Position numbers and translations under genes: made by a program. A stretch of 64,000 nt of DNA, from positions 19,169,248 through 19,233,247 of the forward strand of contig CM055902.1 in NCBI GenBank assembly GCA_029582155.1, written 5' to 3'. The notes beneath the pieces were generated by a model that was not told where the DNA came from, did not search any database, and saw nothing but the letters and a program-made list of their open reading frames with translations. The stretch is from Panopea generosa (taxonomy: Eukaryota > Mollusca > Bivalvia > Adapedonta > Hiatellidae). Of the stretch, positions 1 through 10,653 are shown in pieces. Positions within the stretch are counted from its first letter, which is position 1, and every line of letters starts with the position of its first letter.

Positions 1-178
1 GTTGCCCAAGCTAGATCTGTCATTGTAAATTATTTTCATTTACTTTCACAAGATTAGTATCCCTATTTGAATTTGGATCAAGGTAGCATAATGTCCTAAA
101 TAGAAAGCTGTATAAATGATTTACCCGACTACCACTACAATGTACATGTATAACAACTACTTATTCGTGATATATCAG

Positions 179-397
179 GAGAGCGAACCTGAATGGCTCG
201 GATGTTGAGACAGTGGTGAATAAGAATCTGAAGACAACTGACGGCCTGGCAGTTGACTGGCTTGGTAAGAACCTGTACTGGACAGACACTGGTACAGATG
301 TCATAGAGGTAGCCTGGCTAAATGGAAAGAATCGACGAACACTGATTCATGAGGACCTGGACCAACCACGGGCAATTGCTGTGTACCCAGAGAAAGG
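179..397 (+). CDS. LRP4-like exon: YWTD blade
   Basis: Acceptor CAG at 176-178 and donor GTGAGA at 398. It reads [13 protein letters not shown], then [19 protein letters not shown] and a [18 protein letters not shown] stretch, the classical LDL-receptor class B repeat. The exon begins upstream of the first Met codon in this frame. Confidence 0.85.
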
Positions 398-1329
398 GTG
401 AGACATTTGTTGAAAAATCATTTGGAAAAAAAAATTCATTGCCATATTTCAACTTTAAATGAAATTTAAGCGTTCTCCGTGGCGGAGTGGTCAAAGAAAC
501 TGTCTCAAGATCACTTACCTTTCACTGCTAAGGTCTTGGTTCGAGTCCCGCTCACTCCAGAAACTTTATATGAGAAAGTTTGCCAGTTACTTACTGAAGG
601 ACGATGCTTCTGCTCAGATTCATTCTGACGTCTTCCTGCACCAATAACTATGTAACCTGAAATGTGTTGAAAATGGTGCTAAACACCATTCTTACAAAAT
701 GAAATTAAAGTACCTGATAATTATTGGAAATACAGTTTGTTTTATCTAGTTTATTATTTTTTGTATTCATTTTGTCTGCTATGGTAAACACATATTCTGT
801 ATTGCTTTGTTTCAAACAAATTTTTTTGTCATAAAAATGAGAACAAATTTTAATCCGATAATTCAACTTTTACAAGTCTTAGAGTGGAAACGTGGATATT
901 TCATGTACAATGTATGTTATATCCTTCTACAAGGAATATAGCAATATGCTTTATACACATACTTTTATTGCTGATTCTATCCAAGAACACTGTGGTGGAT
1001 GGTAATAGTTGTAAAATAAGCAAGTTTACCATGAAAATAATGATTTTTTTACTATAAGTGCTAGTCACACCTTCCTGTTGTAATATTTAGCTCATTTCCT
1101 ATACCGTTACTGCAGGTATATGTACTGGACCGACTGGGGATATAGGCCAAGAATAGAGAGGGCATTCCTCGACGGAACCAACAGAAAAATCATTATCAAC
1201 TCAAATCTTGGTAAGAAGAAGACCATTATGTTCAATGCATCTTGACTGAAACATCCGAATCCAGAATATTTCAGTTACGATTAATTTTGTGTGTAATGGC
1301 TGTGGAGTGATAGCAGTTGCAGAAATATT

Positions 1330-1368
<39 letters not shown>

Positions 1369-4300
1369 ATTAGCATCATTTATATGCAATCACGGGCTAA
1401 CAGATGATCAGTTAACCTAACCGCTGTTTCCTGGAATCATGACAGTTAACCAGTACTCAAGCACACCCCATCTCCACAAGTAACTGATAACTTCCCCACT
1501 TGAATCAGCAGTGAGAGATGAATGATGAGACACGATGTCGTATATCAACCATCACGGAGATTGTGGGCGGTCAGGGATTCGAACTCACGACCCCTGGATT
1601 GATAGTCAGATGCATAACCAACTGAGCTAATCTGGCCCGGCAGAGAGATATTATGTCATAGTGTGTATGTAACCTGTAACGAGGGAAACATATGTAAGCA
1701 GTCTGGCTAGCTCAGTTGGTAGAACATTCATCTTGTAAGCAAAAGGTCCCAGGTTTGAGTACTGAACTGGTTGCATATTATTCTCATCCTGTAACATAAT
1801 TATGTATAATAGTAGATAACATTGTCTTTGAAAGGATGTTGGAAGTCGCACAAAACACTTTTCAATAATTATAATGCAAGCTTATTTGAATAGTTTCCTT
1901 ACAGATATTGTACACATAAAGTGCATTAGTTTACCATTAATAGAACTATCTAAATTCTGTAGAGCAGCCATGTATGGATTCACACTTAATCATATTAATT
2001 TTATTATATAAATATAACTTTTTAGGTTTTCCAAATGGTTTATCTATTGACTATGTGGCTGAACGACTGTACTGGGTTGATGCCAAACTGGATAAGATTG
2101 AGACTTCAACTTTGGAGGGAAATAACCGTGTGTCACTGATACAGAATGTTCCCCACCCATTTGGGTTGACAGTGGTAGGTGCTTGTATTATTTTACCATT
2201 TTTGACTTCGATTTTATTCTGTTATTTATTATTTGAAATCAAAAGTCATCCCAATAAAAGAGCCAATAACTTTTTTTGAAAAAGGAAAACAGTTTTACAA
2301 GAGCAGTGTCAACAAAATTGTATTCTAAAGCCCTTGTGGACATATTGGATGAAAGTTTAGTTTATTTACCAGAATGGCTCATTGTGCATCCTCTAGAATC
2401 TGATATATATTTATAACTTTGTGATATGTGTACACATATCTGGTATGAATCTATAATTTAGAGAATATTTGTACTCATTTCTGGTATGACTTTTCAGTTT
2501 GGAAATTTATGTATACTGATTTCTTTCAGTTTAAAGACTATTTGTGCTCATTTCTGCTATGGCTTTTGGTTTAGAGACTATTTGTTCTCATTTCTGGCAT
2601 GATGTTTAAGTTTGGATAATATTTGTACTCATTTCTTGTATGACTTAAGTTTGGAGACTATTTGTACTCATGAGAGTACATTTTTGTCTGAATACCATTT
2701 ATACTCATTTCTTGTATGTCTTTTAAGTTTTCGGAATGTGCTCATTTCCATTGCTTGTAAAAAAAAAAAATTATGTTGTGCTACTTATCCCACTAGGTGA
2801 TGTGACATTATTTCGGTACATTAGTTGATATCAGGAAGAAGGATCTGACTGCTAAAAAATTGATGAATAAAATTAACTAAACTAAAAAATATGTGTTTCT
2901 CATCTTTCTTACATACTCATCTCTGGTGTAACTTTTCAGTTTGGAGACTATTTATACTCTGACATTTGTGTTGTAATATTGCAGTTTGGAGACTATTTAT
3001 AGTCCCTTGTTTTGTAATATTGCAGTTTGGAGACTATTTATAGTCCCTTGTGTTGTAATATTGCAGTTTGGAGACTATTTATGGTCCTTTGTGTTGTAAC
3101 AGTGCAGTTTGGAGGCTATTTATAGTCCTTTGTGTTGTAATATTGCAGTTTGGAGACTATGTGTATTGGACAGACTGGCAGTCACAGTCAATTGAAAGGG
3201 CAGACAAGCACAAGGGTAAACACCGCGAGACAGTCAAGCAGTTGTTTGTTGGTCTGATGGATATAGAAGTGGTCACATCACACAAACAAACTGGTGAGTG
3301 AGTTATACATCACATTGAAATAAAAGTTGACCCCTCACATAAACAAACTATTGAGTGAGCTAACTCTGTAATACAATTTGGAGTTGTGGAGTTGATGTGT
3401 CTATTTTATGCTCACTTACTGTTCAGTAAAATGAAACCTTTCAACGTGGCTGTGTATGATGAAGTATTGCCTACCTGGGAATATTGCAGAGATGATTATA
3501 GTACTGTGTTGAACTTACACAAACATTTACTGAAACTTATGATTTCTTAAAAACTAATGTTTTTATAAGCATTTAAGATAGCTTAATGATGTTTTTTTTA
3601 TCACATACAGTCAAACCAAACCTGTGTGTAAGCAGTCACCTCTATTAAGGAGCCACTTGTCTTAAGTAACCACATTTGCTATTTCCCATTTTGATGCTTT
3701 CAGAGCAAGTTAACCTGTATCGAGCAACATCCTGTCTTAAAAGACCACTTTCATTCATTCCCTTGACTGGCTGCTTAAGACAGGTTTGACTGTAATAGAC
3801 AAAATGTGTTCCAACAATCACTGAACGTATCATTAAAATCCGATGGCTTTCAAAATCCATATGCAAGCCTGTGCGCTACCTGAAGTTTTGTTTGACTTCA
3901 ATTAATAATTACTGCTGCATGCGTGTAGAATTTTAAGTATCTGCTTAAATATAAGTTAATGTTGATGTGGCCAGCTTGCTGGAGCAGATAAGATTAAACA
4001 AGTTTTTCAAGACCTGACCTAGAAAAAAACACACACTTCTTATATACTTGGTAAAAGGTATCTGAAATTGTTTTCAGGCATATATTTTTGAGAAAATCTT
4101 GTCATACCCAATGTTACTTACAAAACATCTTATTTACATGTTAACAAATGTTTAAATTCATTTGAAATAGTAAGGAGTTAGGCTTTTACTTTAAGACAAT
4201 TCTTTTTCCTGCAGGAAGCAATGCATGTTCTGTGCAGAATGGTGGCTGTACTCATCTTTGTTTGGCGAGGCCAGATGGAAGATCATGTTTGTGCCCCAAC

Positions 4301-7300
4301 CAGTCTAAAGACAACAGAACCTGTGTTCGAAGTAAGCCATTTATCTTTATTTTAGTGTCAGCAAATACAACAAAGTCCATGTAACAGATATAAACACTTT
4401 GCTTGACGTTCAGTGACACCATTTACTTTAATTAAGTTGCAGACTAGCCAGGTTGTCTCTCAGTAAATTCTTGGTCCTTTATTTGCCCCGGCCATTTTCA
4501 ATGTGGGGGGGGGGGGGGGGGGGGGAATAATGTATCCCCACTGTCCCTACATGCTTATATACGTAAATGGTTTCTGACATAACTTTAGTTAATGAACAGA
4601 TTAAAACCAAATTTGGTGTGTGACTTCACATTCAGGTAATACAGGTCAAGTTCGTATTTCGTTCTGGTCTGTTGATTTTTGATAGAGTTATGCCTCTTTT
4701 TGGGCTTAGATAATTGACAAGAAATTGGTTTCCGTTTGGTATTTCTTGAAGGATTGGATGGATTTGATTTATATTTGGTAAAAAGATGTATGGTGATAAA
4801 CTACAGCTCAAGTTCAATATCTGTCAAAATCCCTGTATATTAAGTAGGTGTTCTGGGCTCTGATAGGCTGATAGTTTCCAATCTCCAAAGTCTTTATTTG
4901 TGGACCGATTTTGACGAAAATATATATTTGGCTTTATATTAACAAGACCCAGGTCAAGTTAGACAATGGATGGAATTGGCACATATTAATTAGGTGATCT
5001 GGACCCTGATTGGATGACGGTTTCTGGCCTCTAAAATCTTTATTGATGGACCGATTTTGATGAAACTTGATATTTGGCTTTATTGATATCTACAATGAAG
5101 TTACATAGTAGGGGCATCTGTGTCCCATGGAAGCATTTCTGGTTAAATGATATGGGAATGGTCTGAAAGCTAGAATGAAAGACCTTTTCAGTAATAGAGT
5201 ATTCACAAGTAATTATCTCCATATATACCATACATTGTGACTGAACATCTGTATATATATAATATATATTAATCGGTCATTCAACCTGTCTGGCATGCAG
5301 AGACGTCCTTCAGTTCCTATTCCACTTTCAGCCTCTCTTTACACATAAGGACATAATTGTAAGGACATATATATTGGAAAAGATTAAGGTATCTGACATT
5401 TCTATAATTATGTTTGTTAGGATATCAGAAGTATGTTATTGTTGATTTCAAATAGGTTTAGTACATAATATGAATAACACTTTGTATATAGGCTACCTTT
5501 TCATAATAAAGACATTATTATTTTTTTTACTTCTTCTTCATCTTCTTCTTCTGATTTTTATTATAGCATTTCTGTAAGTTACAGTCTGATAAAAGACTCC
5601 ACTCATGCAATTGTGTACAGTGGTACTCACTTTACTACTCTTTATTTATTACTCTTATATTTTATGGTCTTACGCAATTTGATTTTAATGTACAAATGCA
5701 GCCAATGTATTGAAAAGTATGTGAAAACATTATTTTATCACACATATACTTCTTTCTTATTAGTTTCCAAAGATGGCGATACTAAACCTACACGTGTGGA
5801 TGTGCCCTCAGTAACAGGCGACCAGAATGCCAAGGGGTATAATAGTTTATATTTACTTATTAAACATAATAAATTATTAAGGGGGGTTTAAAACCATTTT
5901 TAACACATAACAAGTGGTATATTGCAACTACATGTATGTCATTTTATTGTTGAAGGAAAACCTGCATATACGTGAATCTTAGTAGAACCACTGTCTCTGG
6001 CAAGTAACTAGCAAATTTTCATACCAAGCAGGCTTGCATCTAGTCCTTGGCAGTGAGAGGTAAATGATCTTGACATGGGGCCCTAGACAAATTATCCATG
6101 GAAGACCAATATTAATGTTATTAATTTCTCAGGCCATGTCCGATATATGTATTATAATACTAAAATGATGGACAAAATATGATCACAGGAAGTGTTGCAT
6201 CTCGCAATTCACTTAAACTATTTTATGATATGACATCAAAGATCTACAGATGTCAAAGGTCTAGATTTCATTCTGCATATATATACATTTGTTGATGTGA
6301 TTGTTTTTTTTTTTATTCAATTTGTGTTGTTTTTTTCTTTGTACCAGTAAATGGAGAAAGAGTGTTAAATCTTTGAGAAAGGATCTTCAATCTTTGAGTC
6401 CTTGAATCTTAGAGAAAGGACCTTGAATCTTGGAGGAAGGACCTTGAATCTTAGAGAAAGGACCTTGAATCTTGGAGAAAGGACCTTGAATCTTGGATGA
6501 CCTTTAATCTCCTTTCTTGGACTGTAGAATTGTTCCTGACTCTCCATACAACTCTTCACTAGTAGTAATTAGGATCATACTGATTGGTAGACGATTTCAA
6601 CAAAAATGAAACCAATTGACAGTATTAAAGTAATGATTGGTATGATTGTGGGACAGGCATGGAATTCCCTGCTTTTTCATTTACACGTTGTCATTTAGGT
6701 ATAACAGACCTGAACTGGGAGATGTCAGGAAATGGGACAGACTACCTCTTTCCTGTTTGCTTCTCAAAGCATTTTTGTCAGAGTTCGAATGAAAGTTATT
6801 ATTTAAATTGTGCCGGGCCCGATAAGCTCAGTCATTATCGCGTCTGACTGTCAATCCAGGGGTCGTGAGTTCGAATCCCCGCCCGACCGTGATGTTTGAT
6901 ATACGACATTGCATCTCATTATCATTCATCTATTACCACTGATTCAAGTGAAAAGTTACATGTATTAGGTACTTGCGGAGATGAGGTGTGCCCGAGTACT
7001 GGTTATTCTTCTAGGATTCCAGGAAACAGTGGTTAGGTTAACTTATAGATGTTAGCTCTCGATGGCATAAAAATGAAGCCAAAGGTTCAATCAATCAATC
7101 ATTATTCAATTATTTCAATTGTAGGTGTTCCAGTGAGGAAGAAGCTAAAGGTCTATGCACTACTGTGTCTCCAGAAGAAAGTCCCAGTATGAAAGGAGCT
7201 TATATCGCGCTGGCAACAGTTGTTATTATAGTACTGGGCGGACTGATATTTATCGTATTTATATGGAAAAGGTATATAGCATGTATATGTGTATATTTTC

Positions 7301-10300
7301 AGCTTATCATGTAGACTATAACTGATCCAGTTTATTTTTTGCCGGACTTTATGTCAAAGTCGTAGCCCTGCTTATGTAGTTGTGATCAAACTGCAGTGTT
7401 GATTACCACCAAAATGATCATATGCGTCAGTACTATTTTTAGCTTGCCGGGACAAAGTCCCAGGAGAGCTATTGCCATGACCCTGGCGTCGTTGTCGGCA
7501 TCAGCGTCGTCTGTAGACACCCTGGTTAAACTTTTGCGTTTAAGTTTAAGATATCTATGCAACCACTCATTGGATGTGAATGAAACTTCACATGTGTGTT
7601 CACCATCATCAGTGGAACACACAGAGACAAGAACCATATCTCTGGATTGCAATTTGGCACAGTTATGGCCCTTTATGGACTTAGACACCCAGGGGCGAGC
7701 TTTGTTGTTTTCTGACATTTCTTGTTTAAAAATATAATGTGGACATTGTATAATGTCATTTTTAAAAAATGTTGCATAAAATAAACCAAATGCTTCAATA
7801 ATATCAATCAAATAAGGACGGCATATGAATATTTATTAAAGCTCGGCTATCAGTACTTTCAAGTACATGTACTTTTATATACATGTAATACTGCTATTGA
7901 ACACATAAATTATAAAAAATAATCATACGCAACAGGGACTACTTTTTATTCCTCGACTTTCATTTTTTAATGTATTTAATATAAGCAAGCAGAAACAAAT
8001 CAAGCAATAAAACTACATGTATGTTGCAGACCTTGTATTATGTATTTTTTACAAATGATGCATAAAATAAACCAAATACTACAATAATATCAATCAAATT
8101 AGGACGGTGTATGAATATTTATTAAAGCTCATTTATCAGTTCTTTCAAGTACATGTACTTTTATATACATGTAATACTGCTATTGAACACATAAATTATA
8201 GAAATAATCATACGCAACAGGGACTACTTTTTATTCCTCGACTTTCATTTTTTCATGTATTTAATATAAGTAAGCAGACACAAATCACACAATAAAAATA
8301 TATTGTGATATTGTATTATTTATTTTTTACAAATGATGCTTAAAATAAACCAAACACTACAATAATATCAATCAAATAAGGACGGCGTATGAATATTTAT
8401 TAAAGCTCAGCTATTAGTACTGTCAAGTACATGTACTTTTATATACGGTAATACTGCTATTGAACACATAAGTTATACTGACTATAAATATATACATGTA
8501 AAGAGTCAAACTTGTGTTAGTGGTCACCTCTTTTAAGCAACCCTTGTCTTTAACAGCCACATTTTTATTTACTATATTTAATCAAGCTGTATTAAGCATC
8601 TACTTGTCTTAAGAGGTCATTTTTGCTCTTTCCCACAAGTGGCTGCTTTAGACAGGTTTGACTGTATGTTGCAAATAAATGAAGAAAGAACCAGACTTGC
8701 TCACTGTTTTATGGCAAAAGATCTCGGCCAAGTTCAATAACCAGTCCAATCTCCCCACTGTCGACAGAGTTCTGTTCCTTGGATTGCTCTACATTGACAA
8801 ATTTCAATGTTCACATTATAACTTGAGTAATTCTTAAACAATCTTCACTGCCACTGCGTGATTGGGTGATAAAAAAATCTCGGTCAAGAAGGGTAACCAG
8901 CCATCTTGTTCTAATTTGTGAATTTTCAATATTGCTGTTGATCTGTTCTTGTTTCATTTTTCACGATTATGCAATTACTGTATATCCAAATATTGTTGCA
9001 ACTGTATACATTTTCTTCTAACCATGTTTTTTTTTATTTCCTTGCAGACAGCGAAAACGGCAGCAGTACATGGAAGACTTCTCCACTCTAACATTTACAA
9101 ACCCCAATTATCAGAGAACGAGTACAGAGACTATAAACTCAGACAGGCCATCACGGGAGTGGCGAATATTCAGGTTCAATAAGAGAAATGTAAGTGAACT
9201 TATAATGTATGGATTCTGTGTTGTAAGAATTACATGGTTCGAAGCTTAGAATGTCAGCTGTATTTTGACGAGCGTAAAAATAGTGAGCATTATTTTGTTT
9301 CTTTTCATCATGAGCCAAGATAAAGCCAACGCTCTAAGCTGCCATGTAATTTATTTATCAAGTAACACAATTGGTTTACACCACCTTTTGATTAAAAGGT
9401 GAAAATAAATTTAAATTTTGTCATCGTTCTTCCCATTCAAAATATGGCAGTTCTACATACGGAATTTTAAGTACAACATTGCTTTCTGGCAAATCACTTA
9501 CAGCAAAGAAATAGTTTTATAAGCGAACAAAATGTTACAGTGGTTTTGAATTTTCTGCGTATATATAATGTTTTGACCCTGTATACAGTATATAATTTTC
9601 CTAATAATTCAATCTCAGAGTTTCCTTGCAAACACTGCTTTAACTCCCAAGTCTAAAAATAAATCCAGGTACTAGCATAATAGAGCTTGGAAAATATTTT
9701 GCTAAACGCAGTCCACTATAGTGTTAATAAAGTTAAAATTTGCATGATAAAATGGAATATTTCTGCATTCTATAATCTGTACATACTTTTACATTGGTTT
9801 TAATAGCACTTCGATACCTTCCAAACTAATCATGCACATAGAAGCAATCTTGACTATGACATGTTGGACTGCTTTCATCTCATTAAGCGACTCAAATTCT
9901 TGAGAATTATTTCTTTTTAAAAATCAGTGTGGGTGATGTTTATCAGAATACAAATTGCAGAAATCAATTTCTTTCATACCGGTCTTAGATCTGCAAGCTT
10001 TTTACTGGATAAGAATTATTCTTACTGCATGCACTCACCTTGCCTTTGTTACTCTTCTCGTGCTTTGTGTTTTATTTTATATAATACAGCCTAGGATAGG
10101 TTCAAGCCAAGTTTGGTCCAAAATCTTTAAATGAGAACATTTGCCGATGGTTTAACCAGTTTTATTGATCAAGACCCGTGAACATGTCTTCCTCTACCTA
10201 TCAAACTGGTTGTTATACATTTGTATATTACCTGTACTGTGTTGAAGACAATATGTTAAACCATCCCCCCACCCCCTCACCACCCCCCAAAGAAATGTCT

Positions 10301-10653
10301 ATTCTGGAATTGTGATTTTATGTACATTATGGTATAATGACTGTGTGTTCTTTGTTGTATAGACTGTATGCAGTGTCCCTGTAATTATTTATTATATGTA
10401 CAGAATATCGCCTAATTCTACTTATTGTTTTTTACAGGAGAGGGTATCAGTTGTTAGTTCAAATTGTACAAGTGAAGAAAAACTAAATATGTCGGAGACA
10501 GAGGCCCTGTATCCTGGGTCTGACACGAATGGAGCATCTTGTTTTCCAGATAGGCCGCGCGGCAAAAATATTTTTAAAGGACGGACTTCTGAAAACACTA
10601 GTTCCAGTAAACCACAGGTCCCATACAAACCTGTGGAGAAAAAAGTTTCATGA
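179..10653 (+). CDS. LRP4-like: LDL-receptor-related protein, LRP4-like, C-terminal part (9 exons)
   Basis: Coding exons read as 179-397, 1116-1210, 2026-2174, 3149-3293, 4215-4331, 5764-5836, 7125-7271, 9048-9189 and 10438-10653. All have GT-AG borders and compatible phases, giving about 433 residues to a TGA stop. In order the product has four YWTD-type propeller blades (LYWTDTG, MYWTDWG, LYWVDAK, VYWTDWQ), a six-cysteine EGF-like module, a short acidic stalk, one transmembrane helix, a basic stop-transfer stretch (KRQRKRQQY) and a cytoplasmic tail with FTNPNY. FxNPxY is the clathrin-adaptor/PTB endocytosis motif of LDLR-family receptors. The following RTST resembles my recollection of the LRP4 tail, and there are no PPPSP repeats as in LRP5/6, so LRP4-like is preferred. 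The protein would be a type I cell-surface receptor. Its N-terminal part (LDL-A repeats and earlier propellers) lies before the window. Family is certain; the paralogue is less so. Confidence 0.85.
471..705 (+). repeat. tRNA-headed SINE, family A
   Basis: The head resembles tRNA-Leu, with an A box near GGCGGAGTGG and a B box GGTTCGAGTCC near 537. A body follows, with a GTTGAAAATGGTGCTAAAC motif near the 3' end. Related copies lie at 5885, 36128, 42237 and 43141. It sits in an LRP intron. Confidence 0.75.
1116..1210 (+). CDS. LRP4-like exon: YWTD blade
   Basis: Acceptor TGCAG at 1111-1115 and donor GTAAGA at 1211. It reads [20 protein letters not shown], a full YWTD blade core. The split glycine codon joins the previous exon in phase. 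Confidence 0.9.
1326..1641 (-). repeat. tRNA-headed SINE, family B
   Basis: Read on the minus strand, the tRNA-like head starts near 1641 (GGGCCAGATTAGCTCAGTTG-like), with B box GAGTTCGAATCCC. The body ends in a (TCAA)n-type tail, seen on the plus strand as (GATT)n at 1331-1366. It shares its body with 34796-35088 and 41165-41470. Confidence 0.8.
1692..1785 (+). repeat. tRNA-like SINE head
   Basis: A-box-like TGGCTAGCTCAGTTGG and B-box-like CAGGTTTGAGTACTG are spaced as in a tRNA. There is no intact acceptor stem, so this is read as a SINE relic and not a tRNA gene. Confidence 0.5.
2026..2174 (+). CDS. LRP4-like exon: YWTD blade
   Basis: Acceptor TTTAG at 2021-2025 and donor GTAGGT at 2175. 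It encodes [20 protein letters not shown] and then a PHPFGLTVV end, another propeller blade. The YWTD signature is YWVD here. Confidence 0.9.
2440..2760 (+). repeat. Degenerate ~40-50 bp tandem array related to the next LRP splice acceptor
   Basis: Repeated units contain (c)agtttggagactatttgtactcatttctg-like sequence, broken up by substitutions. They look like older, decayed copies of the acceptor array at 2936-3148. Confidence 0.6.
2936..3148 (+). repeat. Tandem array of copied 3' splice acceptors before an LRP exon
   Basis: Units of about 40-46 bp carry TTGCAG followed by TTTGGAGACTAT, the first 12 coding bases of the exon at 3149. The CAG triplets end at 2938, 2984, 3024, 3065, 3106 and 3148; the last is the real acceptor. 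In the LRP frame each decoy runs into a stop (usually TTA TAG) soon after the copied exon start. Confidence 0.85.
3149..3293 (+). CDS. LRP4-like exon: YWTD blade
   Basis: Acceptor at 3146-3148 and donor GTGAGT at 3294. It encodes [20 protein letters not shown] and a VGLMDIEVV stretch, the last propeller blade before the EGF module. It is preceded by an array of near-copies of its own acceptor. Confidence 0.9.
3608..3792. mobile_element. TA-flanked MITE, Tc1/mariner type
   Basis: Termini CAGTCAAACC and GGTTTGACTG are inverted and flanked by TA at 3606-3607 and 3793-3794. There is no coding capacity. A related copy lies at 8501-8664. Confidence 0.75.
4215..4331 (+). CDS. LRP4-like exon: EGF-like module
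   Basis: Acceptor CCTGCAG and donor GTAAGC at 4332. It encodes [20 protein letters not shown], then SCLCP and TCVR: the six-cysteine EGF module that closes each YWTD propeller in LDLR-family proteins. Confidence 0.9.
4505..4525 (+). repeat. G21 homopolymer
   Basis: An uninterrupted run of 21 G in an LRP intron. A matching C run lies at 44684-44702. Confidence 0.9.
4560..5135. repeat. Degenerate dispersed repeat with internal tandem modules
   Basis: Two modules near 4850-4985 and 4990-5130 share TCTTTATT.GTGGACCGATTTTGA and TATTTGGCTTTAT blocks. A related block lies at 12180-12370. It fills the intron between 4331 and 5764; no coding potential was seen. Confidence 0.5.
5764..5836 (+). CDS. 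LRP4-like exon: juxtamembrane stalk
   Basis: Acceptor TTATTAG at 5757-5763 and donor GTATAA at 5837. It encodes [20 protein letters not shown], a low-complexity extracellular stalk. It is called from splice sites and phase on both sides, since this stalk is poorly conserved. Confidence 0.7.
5885..6095 (-). repeat. Degenerate SINE, family A
   Basis: The reverse complement shows the family A order: a CAAGATCATTTACCTCTCACTG-like head part, a CAGTTACTTGCC-like part and a GTTAAAAATGGTTTTAAAC-like tail. It is weak but collinear with 36128-36362. Confidence 0.5.
6375..6500. repeat. Short tandem repeat, about 20-22 bp unit
   Basis: About five to six units of AGAAAGGACCTTGAATCTTG with small changes. 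No gene evidence. Confidence 0.7.
6812..7112 (+). repeat. tRNA-headed SINE, family B
   Basis: The head GCCGGGCCCGATAAGCTCAG and B box GAGTTCGAATCCC (near 6868) lead into the family B body and a (TCAA)n tail at 7088-7100. It ends about 13-25 bp before the acceptor of the transmembrane exon at 7125. Confidence 0.8.
7125..7271 (+). CDS. LRP4-like exon: transmembrane helix
   Basis: Acceptor TTGTAG and donor GTATAT at 7272. It encodes a Ser/Glu-rich stretch, then [20 protein letters not shown] and FIWKR, a single membrane span followed by basic residues. Confidence 0.85.
7420..7735. repeat. Dispersed repeat shared with 37120-37760
   Basis: Contains the TAAGATATCTATGCAACCAC and GTGTGTTCACCATCATC blocks found in inverted orientation at 37120-37760. 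Open frames on both strands here are repeat shadows. Confidence 0.65.
7740..8490. repeat. Tandem repeat, ~295-bp period, about 2.5 copies
   Basis: The order AAATAAACCAAA..AATATCAATCAAAT..GGACGG..GAATATTTATTAAAGCTC recurs near 7780, 8060 and 8340. A diverged single copy is at 40975-41160. It lies in the intron after the transmembrane exon. Confidence 0.8.
8501..8664. mobile_element. TA-flanked MITE, second copy
   Basis: Same family as 3608-3792: an AGTCAAACTTG start and a GACAGGTTTGACTG end, flanked by TA. The left terminus has decayed. Confidence 0.65.
9048..9189 (+). CDS. LRP4-like exon: cytoplasmic tail with FTNPNY
   Basis: Acceptor CCTTGCAG and donor GTAAGT at 9190. It encodes [20 protein letters not shown] followed by [16 protein letters not shown] fits FxNPxY for endocytic adaptors, and the neighbouring RTST supports LRP4 over LRP5/6. 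Confidence 0.85.
10438..10653 (+). CDS. LRP4-like last coding exon
   Basis: Acceptor TTTACAG at 10431-10437 and TGA at 10651-10653. It encodes a Ser/Thr-rich cytoplasmic tail ([20 protein letters not shown]) ending in [10 protein letters not shown]. No obvious ESQV-type PDZ ligand ends the protein, unlike my recollection of vertebrate LRP4. Confidence 0.8.
   Translation, partial: ERVSVVSSNCTSEEKLNMSETEALYPGSDTNGASCFPDRPRGKNIFKGRTSENTSSSKPQVPYKPVEKKVS

Noticed and set aside
1692..1785. tRNA gene candidates here and at 471, 6812, 34796, 57122 and 62300
   Set aside because: A and B boxes are present, but acceptor stems do not pair and the same bodies and tails recur, so they are SINEs.
7386..7811. 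A 141-codon minus-strand frame with a 113-codon plus-strand frame across it
   Set aside because: Both fall in a dispersed repeat that recurs at 37120-37760 with its frame broken; no family match.
179..10653. LRP5/6 (Wnt co-receptor) identity
   Set aside because: The tail has no PPPSP motifs and carries [11 protein letters not shown], so LRP4-like fits better.
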